5,428 bases of DNA from Candidatus Peregrinibacteria bacterium (lineage in GTDB: Bacteria > Patescibacteria > Gracilibacteria > UM-FILTER-43-11). A program made the position numbers and the translations under genes. The notes beneath the pieces are model-generated. The model did not search any database and was not told the origin of the DNA. It saw only the letters and a list, made by a program, of their open reading frames with translations. Shown here in pieces: positions 1-5,428 of this stretch; the first letter of the stretch is position 1; every line of letters begins with the position of its first letter. The stretch is from contig JAUXFE010000051.1 in assembly GCA_030620215.1 (NCBI GenBank), positions 1 through 5,428 of the forward strand, in the 5' to 3' direction.

Positions 1-59
1 AAAAAAATCTTGGGTCAAGTTTTTAATTGATTACCAAAGCAAATCCCGCATTGCTTGTT
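1..59. repeat. Direct repeat copy 1: duplicated 3' end of add plus downstream flank (candidate att site)
   Basis: This stretch matches 2403-2461 at 56 of 59 positions, in the same orientation. Differences are at 29 (g/a), 45 (c/t) and 55 (t/c), and identity stops at 60. On the minus strand, bases 31-57 spell the last eight add codons and stop (Q-A-M-R-D-L-L-W-stop; the intact gene has N in place of D). Bases 1-30 copy the flank just past the add stop, including the CTTG-ACC-CAAG hairpin and T-run. There is no upstream add sequence, so this is a gene-end remnant, not a gene. The repeat may extend left of the window. It resembles the duplicated target left by site-specific integration at a gene 3' end; that origin is inferred. 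Confidence 0.88.
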
Positions 60-62
60 GTT

Positions 63-500
63 CTACAACCAAACATCTTCAACTGATGGATCATCGTAAC
101 GCTTCAAAGTAGCCAGCCATTCAGGCATACCTTCTTTTATTGCCTCTTTTAGATCATCCAAGTCGTCTTTGTCTATTAAACTTTTTTCATACAAGAAGGT
201 ATAAAATTTTTTGAAACCGGCTGCGTAGTTTTTGATGCTTGATTGGGTTGCCCACATTGCCTTTTTTATGAACCAATACCCAAGAAACATATCTACAGCA
301 TCAACACCATATTTTTCCACGGTGGCATCTTCGTAAAGCAGATATTCGTTTAGGTAAAAATTAATATTAGAGAGATGGTTATCTATCGTTTTTTTCGATA
401 GACCGGAAGATTTCAACCACGCCTCAAAATCACATAATAAGCGCTTATTGGCTTTTCTTATCGTTTTACAATCTTCTACATATTTTTCGTAATCATCCAT
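63..500 (-). CDS. Stand-alone SAM-like core-binding domain of tyrosine recombinase (integrase-like, no catalytic domain)
   Basis: The 145-aa protein looks like the N-terminal, helical DNA-binding domain of phage integrase/XerC-type recombinases. Residues about 15-50 (KRLLCDFEAWLKSSGLSKKT, then NHLSNINFYLNEYL) and 85-110 (SSIKNYAAGFKKFYTFLYEK) show the typical pattern of four amphipathic helices. It ends at residue 145 in an acidic tail (YDDPSVEDVWL) with no catalytic Arg, HxxR or Tyr region. I chose the start at 500 because GGAG lies eight bases upstream of that ATG; a longer reading to 572 would run through the candidate promoter. The stop at 63-65 falls four bases from the duplicated add end. 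I think it is a family of free-standing domain proteins rather than a fresh truncation, because the ending is clean. Its role (DNA binding at the att site, accessory factor or relic) is inferred. Confidence 0.75.
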   Translation of the reverse strand: MDDYEKYVEDCKTIRKANKRLLCDFEAWLKSSGLSKKTIDNHLSNINFYLNEYLLYEDATVEKYGVDAVDMFLGYWFIKKAMWATQSSIKNYAAGFKKFYTFLYEKSLIDKDDLDDLKEAIKEGMPEWLATLKRYDDPSVEDVWL

Positions 501-514
501 TTTAAATACTCCGT

Positions 515-542
515 TATTTAATTGTTGGTACTTAACTGTCAA
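515..542 (-). promoter_or_regulatory. Candidate promoter for the recombinase-domain gene
   Basis: On the minus strand a perfect TTGACA (537-542) is followed after 16 bases by a poor -10 candidate, TAAATA (515-520). It lies just upstream of the GGAG and ATG at 500. The -35 is convincing and the -10 is not. The upstream toxin-antitoxin pair has its own TTGACA promoter, so this gene may be expressed separately. Confidence 0.35.
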
Positions 543-570
543 CGCTTGTCGCTGGTAGAGAATAGCGATC

Positions 571-588
571 AAAAGCTTACAGGCTTTT
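571..588. terminator. Short hairpin at the end of the toxin gene
   Basis: AAAAGC (571-576) and GCTTTT (583-588) form a 6-bp stem with a 6-base loop that overlaps the toxin stop codon. The stem is weak and there is no long T-run beyond it on the minus strand, so it may only slow transcription or protect the 3' end of the toxin mRNA. Confidence 0.25.
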
Positions 589-847
589 AATAGATTCCTT
601 TTCTATGACCTATTCGAATAATTATTATTATCAGGCGGTCACTTTCCTTGCTATATATTACCCGGTAATTACCAATTCGTAATCGATAATATTCCTGATA
701 TTTACCTTTGAGTTTTTTGATATTGTTAGCAAGGTTTTTAGGATTTGAAGATAGTATTTTTAATTTACTCAAAATACGTTTTTGCCATATCAGATCAATA
801 CGACTTAATTCATCAACCGCTTCTTTTAGAAATTCGATGGAATACAA
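587..847 (-). CDS. RelE/ParE-superfamily toxin of a type II toxin-antitoxin pair
   Basis: The 86-aa basic protein has the usual length and layout of the RelE/ParE fold. An N-terminal strand and helices (YSIEFLKEAVDELSRID) are followed by the segment KLKGKYQEYYRLRIGNYRVI (residues 46-64, with R55, R57 and R62) and the closing strand ending GHRKGIY (80-86). This is the conserved core of RelE-type ribosome-dependent mRNA interferases; which activity it has (RNase or gyrase poison) cannot be decided here. The start is a TTG at 847, and no Met codon follows in the frame. It lies four bases after the antitoxin stop, and the likely GGA signal overlaps the antitoxin's last codons, implying translational coupling that keeps toxin below antitoxin. 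No disruption is seen. Confidence 0.85.
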   Translation of the reverse strand: MYSIEFLKEAVDELSRIDLIWQKRILSKLKILSSNPKNLANNIKKLKGKYQEYYRLRIGNYRVIYSKESDRLIIIIIRIGHRKGIY

Positions 848-851
848 AATA

Positions 852-1082
852 TTATCCGATTACTTTTTCCAGATCAGAAAGAGTATAAGTCTTTAACTTT
901 CCTTCTTTGTATTTTTTATATCGATTGTCCGCTATTAATGTATCTAATTCATCGAAATACAAATTCAGGGCACGAGCAATAATATGGCTTTTTTTATCAT
1001 CCAATTCTTTTGCTACGGAGGTAAGTTCTTCTTCCAAACTTTTTGGAAGGGTTATATTTATTCGCGCATGTTTCTCAATCAT
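852..1082 (-). CDS. Ribbon-helix-helix (CopG/RelB-like) antitoxin
   Basis: The 76-aa protein has a ribbon-helix-helix DNA-binding N-terminus: strand ARINITLP (6-13), helix about 15-28 (SLEEELTSVAKELD) and helix about 31-44 (KSHIIARALNLYFD). A charged C-terminal tail (about 50-76) would be the part that wraps the toxin. It starts at the ATG at 1080-1082 behind AGGAG. As in other type II pairs, the antitoxin comes first and the RelE-like toxin follows directly. It should repress its own operon alone and with the toxin; three tandem AT-rich units over the promoter are a good candidate operator. Being the labile partner, its loss would free the toxin and select for keeping the island. Confidence 0.87.
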   Translation of the reverse strand: MIEKHARINITLPKSLEEELTSVAKELDDKKSHIIARALNLYFDELDTLIADNRYKKYKEGKLKTYTLSDLEKVIG

Positions 1083-1093
1083 TTTTACTCTCC

Positions 1094-1137
1094 TAATATC
1101 ACACCATAATATACACTATTATACACACGATTGTCAA
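1094..1137 (-). promoter_or_regulatory. Promoter and three-unit operator of the toxin-antitoxin operon
   Basis: On the minus strand TTGACA (1132-1137) and TATATT (1108-1113) are separated by 18 bases and precede the antitoxin's AGGAG. Overlaying them are three near-identical units, read on the plus strand as TATTATACAC (1117-1126), TAATATACAC (1107-1116) and TAATATCACAC (1094-1104), spaced about one DNA turn apart. Ribbon-helix-helix dimers bind such tandem sites cooperatively, so this is the likely autoregulatory operator. The -35 sits only a few bases after the stop of the upstream membrane-protein gene. Confidence 0.6.
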
Positions 1138-1140
1138 CCT

Positions 1141-1509
1141 TTAACTTTCGCCGAGCTGCCTCAAAAAATCTTTGCGAGAATGCTCTTCTATTCTTCCTTC
1201 AGATATCCACTTCTCGATAAGTTCTGGCGTTATCTTTTCATGGTGTGTATATAGATTGTGGATTGTTTTTGAGTAATGTGAATCAGCTCTAGCATGTGCT
1301 TCAGCGAAAATTGATTCTTTCTTGGATGAATTCTCTTCCTTTAGGGCATTGTTTAGCCAGCCGAGTGCCTGATACGCACTTTGAAACATTTCCCAAGCTT
1401 GGAGAGTCGCTAATCTTTTGATATAGACCTTTTGTCTATTCTGGTAAATACCGTATGCTACTCCTGCCACACCAAGAGCCACACTGATCCAAGCCAAAAT
1501 AACTTCCAT
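1141..1509 (-). CDS. Small membrane-anchored protein of unknown function
   Basis: I do not recognise a family. The 122-aa protein starts with one hydrophobic segment (about residues 3-23, ILAWISVALGVAGVAYGIY), followed by a basic stretch (NRQKVYIKR). This suggests an N-terminal anchor with the rest in the cytoplasm. The soluble part (about 35-120) looks helical, is rich in Glu, Lys and His, and ends FLRQLGES. There is no cleavage site, cysteine pair or catalytic motif that I can see. The start is an ATG at 1507-1509 behind AGGAGA. It lies 82 bases downstream of the DUF6933-like gene on the same strand and may be cotranscribed with it. The toxin-antitoxin promoter starts directly after its stop. 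Confidence 0.7.
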   Translation of the reverse strand: MEVILAWISVALGVAGVAYGIYQNRQKVYIKRLATLQAWEMFQSAYQALGWLNNALKEENSSKKESIFAEAHARADSHYSKTIHNLYTHHEKITPELIEKWISEGRIEEHSRKDFLRQLGES

Positions 1510-1591
1510 AATTTCTCCTTTTTATGGCATAACAACTGAGTTTACCTGCATTTTGGAATGTAGCGAAATTACGATCAGATACGACGCCATA

Positions 1592-2107
1592 TTATTTTGC
1601 ATTTTCATACAATGCCTCTAATGCTTCAATTGAGAAGCGATATTCAATAGCTCCCATTGGCATACGATTCAGTTTCTTAATGATGTTGGGTATGGCGTTA
1701 CTATGAACGCCCCCCTCAGACAAAATATAATATTTGTAGTGAAAAGTAAGATCGTTCATTGAACCCAATACGCTTTTACTGTTTGTATTTGAATATTCGA
1801 TTTCTTGATATTCGTTCATTATCCTTTCTTTATCAGTTTTTCCAAAACCCTCTTCTGATAATACCCACTCGAAATACACCTTGAACAATTCATCTAATTT
1901 CCGAATTTGTGCTCGTGATACATCCGGGATTATAAAATTGAATAATGTTTTGTCATTTACGAGAAGAATGCATTTCTGCCTGTCAATATAAATAAGGTTC
2001 GCGTGCCATTGTCCCAAAAACAATAATTTCGGTTCCGATACCGATAAATCCGATTTCTTTAACCCCATTTCTTTCTGGAGTTTTTTTGTACACCTGATTA
2101 ACTGCAT
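1592..2107 (-). CDS. DUF6933-like protein
   Basis: The 171-aa cytoplasmic protein opens with MQLIRCTKKLQKEMGL. It then has the block LGQWHANLIYIDRQKCILLV (residues 31-50) followed by NDKTLFNFIIP (51-61), which I recognise from memory as the signature of the DUF6933 family. Members are small proteins of unknown function, often found in accessory regions. The C-terminal part has NRMPMGAIEYRFSIEALEAL (147-166), also conserved in such proteins as I recall. There are no catalytic motifs that I can name. It starts at an ATG behind GAGGAG with good spacing. It is the first gene of the island after the repeat-rich spacer that follows add, and the small membrane protein comes next. The family call is from pattern recognition and was not searched. 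Confidence 0.7.
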   Translation of the reverse strand: MQLIRCTKKLQKEMGLKKSDLSVSEPKLLFLGQWHANLIYIDRQKCILLVNDKTLFNFIIPDVSRAQIRKLDELFKVYFEWVLSEEGFGKTDKERIMNEYQEIEYSNTNSKSVLGSMNDLTFHYKYYILSEGGVHSNAIPNIIKKLNRMPMGAIEYRFSIEALEALYENAK

Positions 2108-2157
2108 GTTATGCTCCTCATTATGTTGGAAGAAGTCAAGAAAGAGGTTTAGAGTTT

Positions 2158-2196
2158 CCGTCTTCGCTCAGCTAACGCTGGCTACGCCGGACAAGT
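2158..2196 (-). repeat. Imperfect hairpin repeat, copy A
   Basis: The arms at 2158-2172 and 2177-2190 are imperfect complements around a TAAC loop. On the minus strand the unit starts ACTTGTC and ends GAAGACGG. Copy B at 2323-2356 has the same borders (ACTTGTC...GAAGACAGG) in the same orientation, with a different middle. It is probably a dispersed palindromic intergenic element, G+C-rich compared with its surroundings. Confidence 0.5.
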
Positions 2197-2322
2197 AGAG
2201 TTTAGGGTTGAAGGACAGACCCCCACAATTCCACAATTCTCATCTTCTTTCTTTTCCTTTTCTTCCACTTATCACTTCTTTTCCATTCCCCAGCTTCTTA
2301 GCTTCCTTGCTAATAGCCTTAT

Positions 2323-2356
2323 CCTGTCTTCCCGGCATAGGCGCTAGTCGACAAGT
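2323..2356 (-). repeat. Imperfect repeat, copy B
   Basis: It shares the outer ACTTGTC and GAAGAC(A)GG borders and an internal C-TA-GCC-GG pattern with copy A (2158-2196), but it is five bases shorter and diverged. Part of it overlaps the first GCCTTATCCTGT direct repeat (2316-2327). Confidence 0.4.
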
Positions 2357-2402
2357 CTTTCTTTACTCTTTGCCTTATCCTGTACATCTTGTGATCCCGT
2401 CT

Positions 2403-3470
<1,068 letters not shown>

Positions 3471-3580
3471 CCTATATTTACTGAAGGTTATTCACTTCAT
3501 TAATGATATCTCCGGACTGCAGGTATTATGTACGAACAGGTAACGGTAAAATCAGCAAAGCGTTCTCATGAAATTGCATT

Positions 3581-3591
3581 GTTATATTTTT
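3581..3591. repeat. Inverted repeat flanking the 159-aa gene (downstream copy)
   Basis: GTTATATTTTT here is the exact reverse complement of 4094-4104. The copies sit just after the stop and just before the ribosome binding site of the 159-aa gene. In gene orientation this gives GTTATAT before the gene and ATATAAC after it, the arrangement of the 7-base core sites at the ends of an integron gene cassette. ATATAAC is followed by AATGC, but I find no matching closing site before add. Confidence 0.4.
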
Positions 3592-4070
3592 TAATCGTCA
3601 TCATCTGGCAGTTCATTACGAAGACAATCTTTTAATTCTTTTAACGCCTCGCCAGCTCCAATAGCTGATACAAGACTACCTAGGAAGTTATTGATTCTGT
3701 CGATCCATTTTTTAAAGGGTTTCCTAAAGGAGCTTTTTGTGTACAGCACCAAACTTTTTTGTACTGCGTTATTTGCTTCCCTAACTTGGCACTCTTTGAG
3801 GTCAAGTTGCGAACCATAGAAACCAACTTTTTGGAAGCTCTCTTTAGATGTGTTATGTATCAAACCTTCTGGATGTTTTTCACCAGAGTTATGGGTATTT
3901 TCAATGAAATCTTCCATATATTCATTAATAGCCAGTTTTATCTGATTTGCGTTTTTACCAAATAAAATATCAGCGTTTTCTTTTATCAACCTTATAGTTA
4001 CAAGGATTTCCATTAACATCCTATTTACCCTTATCTGAACTTCTCTTAATCTTTCATTTGATAATGGCAT
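3591..4070 (-). CDS. Hypothetical helical protein, 159 aa
   Basis: I do not recognise a family. The N-terminal 55 residues (from LREVQIRVNRMLMEILVTIR) look like long amphipathic helices, possibly coiled. The middle (58-90) is polar and probably loose (HNSGEKHPEGLIHNTSKE). The C-terminal region has a basic patch (SSFRKPFKKW), a hydrophobic small-residue helix (FLGSLVSAIGAGEALKELKD, about 129-148) and an acidic end PDDDD. There is no signal peptide or clear transmembrane segment, although the 129-140 helix could touch a membrane. The start is the ATG at 4068-4070 behind a perfect AGGAGG. It lies downstream of the trypsin-like protease on the same strand, and is either its partner or substrate, or an independent cassette. 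Confidence 0.75.
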   Translation of the reverse strand: MPLSNERLREVQIRVNRMLMEILVTIRLIKENADILFGKNANQIKLAINEYMEDFIENTHNSGEKHPEGLIHNTSKESFQKVGFYGSQLDLKECQVREANNAVQKSLVLYTKSSFRKPFKKWIDRINNFLGSLVSAIGAGEALKELKDCLRNELPDDDD

Positions 4071-4093
4071 AGTTATTTCCTCCTGTACTTGTT

Positions 4094-4104
4094 AAAAATA
4101 TAAC
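4094..4104. repeat. Inverted repeat flanking the 159-aa gene (upstream copy)
   Basis: AAAAATATAAC is the reverse complement of 3581-3591. It lies between the attC-like hairpin and the AGGAGG of the 159-aa gene and contributes the closing 7-mer (GTTATAT, minus strand) of that hairpin. Confidence 0.4.
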
Positions 4105-4227
4105 GCTGGGCTGAGAGACTGGACGGTTACCTGCTAAAACGGTAATAAAAGACACCTCTGGTACTTTTCAATGTATTTCATTAAAGTTACAGTTTAAGCT
4201 CAATCCATCTCCAACGTGCTGTTAGCT
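4098..4227 (-). other. attC-like imperfect hairpin between protease and 159-aa genes
   Basis: In gene orientation the segment begins AGCTAAC (overlapping the protease stop) and ends GTTATAT, 27 bases before the next ATG. These outer 7-mers pair at five of seven positions. Inside symmetric 7-base spacers, 4204-4213 pairs with 4112-4123 as a 10-bp stem with two single unpaired bases (A4114, C4119). Outer core boxes, unpaired spacers, inner boxes with extrahelical bases and a 130-base span are the layout of an integron attC site. Against this: neither outer box fits RYYYAAC/GTTRRRY exactly, and no integrase gene is in view. Confidence 0.3.
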
Positions 4228-5053
4228 ATTCTTTTTTATTTTGTTTAAATATTTCATCTAGTTCCTTATCTAATGTAGACACATCATCTCTTCTTAACAA
4301 AGCATTAATTGCATTAACAGGAACTATATTGCAAAGCCCAGAATTTTCTTCGAAAATTATACGGGGACGTCCTGTCTGTGCACTAGTAGCGACATCTATA
4401 TAAGAAATATATTGGGTTGCAACGCCAACTAATTTTTCTTCATTGAGAAGAGGAGAATTTAGTCCCTTACCCAATTTCATAACAGGAACATATATCACGG
4501 GGCCACCGCTATTGCCAGGATAAAAACCAACATCTACAATTAAATTGTCTGAATCTGAACGAGAAACAATCCCTTGTCTTGTAATTGGTTTAGCATATTC
4601 TTCGGAGCGTATTCCTAAAGGAAAACCTAGCAAGAAAATTTGTGCCCCAGCTTGGACATCTTCTACTTCTAAAAATGAATCTTGTGGCATTGTAGCTATA
4701 TCTGAGGTTTTTGAAACGATAATAAATCTGCAACCCAAATCAAAAGTTTCCGACAGAAACCAAGATCCCATTGAAAGTTTTTCTAATTTTTCTTCTGTAA
4801 TAAGAACGCTATTACCTTTTTTGTCATTTAATCTATAAGCTAGATTATTTCTTACATTTCCGGTATTCTTATCAATTATTACATGTTTAGCTGTAATTAA
4901 TACCAAATGGTTATTTGGAGATTTAATCAAGAAGCCTGTTCCTATTGGATTATGTTTTTCGATTTTTTTCTTTTCATTTTTTTCTATTATTTCAATTGAA
5001 ATAATAGTCTTAAGCCAATTTTGATTGAAATTAGAGGTTAATTTCTTTTCCAT
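4226..5053 (-). CDS. Cytoplasmic trypsin-like serine protease (S1/HtrA-type fold)
   Basis: The 275-aa protein has a complete chymotrypsin-fold signature: GTGFLI (38-43), TAKHV with catalytic H57, FDLGCRFI with D105, LLGFPLG (141-147) and GNSGGPV with nucleophile S182. The strand VGVATQYISY (209-218) follows as in HtrA-like enzymes. There is no signal peptide, transmembrane segment or PDZ domain; the N-terminus is polar and Lys-rich, and the C-terminus ends in a charged helix (LDKELDEIFKQNKKE). It therefore probably acts inside the cell, where such enzymes often process a specific partner, for example in conflict or signalling systems. The start is the ATG at 5051-5053 with GGGA upstream. The 159-aa protein encoded next is a candidate partner. 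All triad residues are present, so it should be active; the substrate is unknown. Confidence 0.88.
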   Translation of the reverse strand: MEKKLTSNFNQNWLKTIISIEIIEKNEKKKIEKHNPIGTGFLIKSPNNHLVLITAKHVIIDKNTGNVRNNLAYRLNDKKGNSVLITEEKLEKLSMGSWFLSETFDLGCRFIIVSKTSDIATMPQDSFLEVEDVQAGAQIFLLGFPLGIRSEEYAKPITRQGIVSRSDSDNLIVDVGFYPGNSGGPVIYVPVMKLGKGLNSPLLNEEKLVGVATQYISYIDVATSAQTGRPRIIFEENSGLCNIVPVNAINALLRRDDVSTLDKELDEIFKQNKKE

Positions 5054-5214
5054 ATCTTTTCCCGTTATTTTGAGTGGGCTTAATAAATAAATTAAACAAA
5101 TTATGATGGTATTAATAATGGTTATTTTTTCATTTTTTTAGCTAATGTTCGGTGTAAAAGGTTGATAAATAAGCGTCAATGAGTTCGCCAGCCCGAGTTA
5201 ACGGCTTTATTGTT
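5054..5214. other. Intergenic region upstream of the protease gene
   Basis: AT-rich, with no gene. On the minus strand TTAGCT (5140-5145) matches the start expected if the protease gene were a cassette ending in AGCTAAC at 4221-4227, but the preceding base is A rather than G. A small AGCC/GGCT hairpin (about 5188-5208) follows the zinc-ribbon gene stop without a T-run. I see no confident promoter. Confidence 0.4.
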
Positions 5215-5427
5215 TTAATCATCTTTTGCCATTACATGAGCACAATAACCACAAAAGGGTTCCGAATATAACTCTTCTGGAATTATCGTGGAACCGCACC
5301 GATGACACTTATGTTCCGCAGTATAACCGCAAAACGAACAAATACCTTCTTCGTATAAATATATACCATCACATTTAGGGCATTCTATGATGGGTATATT
5401 GCCACCATCTGTGTGAGAAAGATATAC
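5215..5427 (-). CDS. C-terminal end of a zinc-ribbon protein (partial, runs off the window)
   Basis: A minus-strand frame is open from the right edge to a TAA at 5215-5217, giving 70 residues. It holds four CxxC pairs at visible residues 16/19 (CPKC), 30/33 (CSFC), 41/44 (CHRC) and 59/62 (CGYC), each with Gly or aromatic neighbours, so two zinc ribbons are likely. It ends HVMAKDD. I believe it is real: the Cys spacing is regular, the frame is free of stops, and it lies on the same strand as all its neighbours. The N-terminal part, and so the function, lies outside the window. Such tails commonly bind nucleic acid or protein. Spacing to the protease gene is about 160 bases. Confidence 0.75.
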   Translation of the reverse strand, partial: VYLSHTDGGNIPIIECPKCDGIYLYEEGICSFCGYTAEHKCHRCGSTIIPEELYSEPFCGYCAHVMAKDD

Positions 5428-5428
5428 C

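Larger units (their letters stand above)
60..2402. mobile_element. Putative small integrated island between duplicated add 3' ends
   Basis: The block lies between two 59-base direct copies of the add 3' end. It contains five minus-strand genes: a DUF6933-like protein, a small membrane protein, an antitoxin, a toxin and a recombinase SAM-like domain protein. The layout matches islands that insert at the 3' end of a housekeeping gene and rebuild its last codons, with a recombinase-related gene next to one attachment site and a toxin-antitoxin pair as a stabiliser. The coding part is AT-rich compared with add. Against a complete mobile element: no catalytic recombinase domain (R...HxxR...Y) is present and the size is small. 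It could be a relic, a passenger of a larger array continuing to the left, or the result of a segmental duplication. Confidence 0.5.
2108..2402. other. Non-coding spacer with degenerate repeats between add and the DUF6933-like gene
   Basis: No credible gene lies here. From left to right it holds an imperfect hairpin repeat (2158-2196), an 8-base tandem CCACAATT (2223-2230 and 2231-2238), a long pyrimidine-rich run on the plus strand (about 2236-2310), a second relative of the first repeat (2323-2356), a 12-base direct repeat GCCTTATCCTGT (2316-2327 and 2372-2383), and CCTGTACATCTTGTG (2379-2393), which resembles dispersed ACAGGAT-type intergenic repeats. I see no strong promoter for the DUF6933-like gene. 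This looks like mobile intergenic filler at the inner edge of the inserted block. Confidence 0.7.

Noticed and set aside
501..572. 24-residue N-terminal extension of the recombinase-domain protein
   Set aside because: The ATG at 500 has GGAG at good spacing, and the extension would pass through the TTGACA promoter; its sequence does not look like part of the domain.
907..1254. Plus-strand open frame of 115 codons
   Set aside because: It runs antisense across the antitoxin gene, its operator and the end of the membrane-protein gene; it has no credible start signal or recognisable protein.
1527..2114. 7-base inverted repeat (GCATAAC at 1527-1533, GTTATGC at 2108-2114) around the DUF6933-like gene as cassette ends
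   Set aside because: In gene orientation the boxes are the wrong way round (AAC-type before the gene, GTT-type after), and no hairpin forms in the following gap; chance is likely for seven bases.
4545..4838. Plus-strand open frame of 97 codons
   Set aside because: Antisense shadow of the protease gene, which has an intact triad.
5140..5208. Second attC-like site upstream of the protease
   Set aside because: Only short stems pair (TCGG/CCGA and a wobbly outer arm), and the closing box reads CATTAGC without the required G-TT.

Overview
The window looks like accessory DNA built around one conserved housekeeping gene in a bacterium, most likely a gammaproteobacterium. That placement rests on the adenine/adenosine deaminase at 2433-3431, which resembles the Pseudomonas Pa0148 type. 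The deaminase gene is visibly richer in G+C than the AT-rich genes on both sides. Degenerate intergenic repeats with ACAGGAT-type units would fit a repeat-rich genome, but I cannot name the genus. Every gene I accept reads on the minus strand, so gene order below runs from high to low coordinates.

Right part (3581-5428): the C-terminal end of a protein with four CxxC knuckles (5215 to the edge); a trypsin-like serine protease with an intact His/Asp/Ser triad and no signal peptide (4226-5053); and an unrecognised helical protein of 159 aa (3591-4070). The gap between the last two folds into an imperfect hairpin that resembles an integron attC site. It begins in the protease stop codon and ends just before the next ribosome binding site. 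Whether these genes are cassettes or a conflict/defence module is inference.

Centre (2433-3431): the deaminase (add), with all metal and catalytic residues present.

Left part (1-2461): the last 30 or so bases of add plus its downstream flank are present twice as a direct repeat, at 1-59 and 2403-2461 (56 of 59 identical). Between the copies lies a block of about 2.3 kb: a repeat-laden spacer (2108-2402), a DUF6933-like protein (1592-2107), a small membrane-anchored protein (1141-1509), a ribbon-helix-helix antitoxin with a RelE/ParE-type toxin (587-1082), and a protein consisting only of the SAM-like core-binding domain of tyrosine recombinases (63-500). The last of these ends within a few bases of the outer repeat.

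The simplest reading is a small island that used the 3' end of add as its attachment site and left add intact. The toxin-antitoxin pair would stabilise it, and the stand-alone recombinase DNA-binding domain would be a cut-down integrase or an accessory factor. No catalytic integrase domain lies in the window, so mobilisation would need one from elsewhere, or the island is a relic. This is the most interesting thing in the window.
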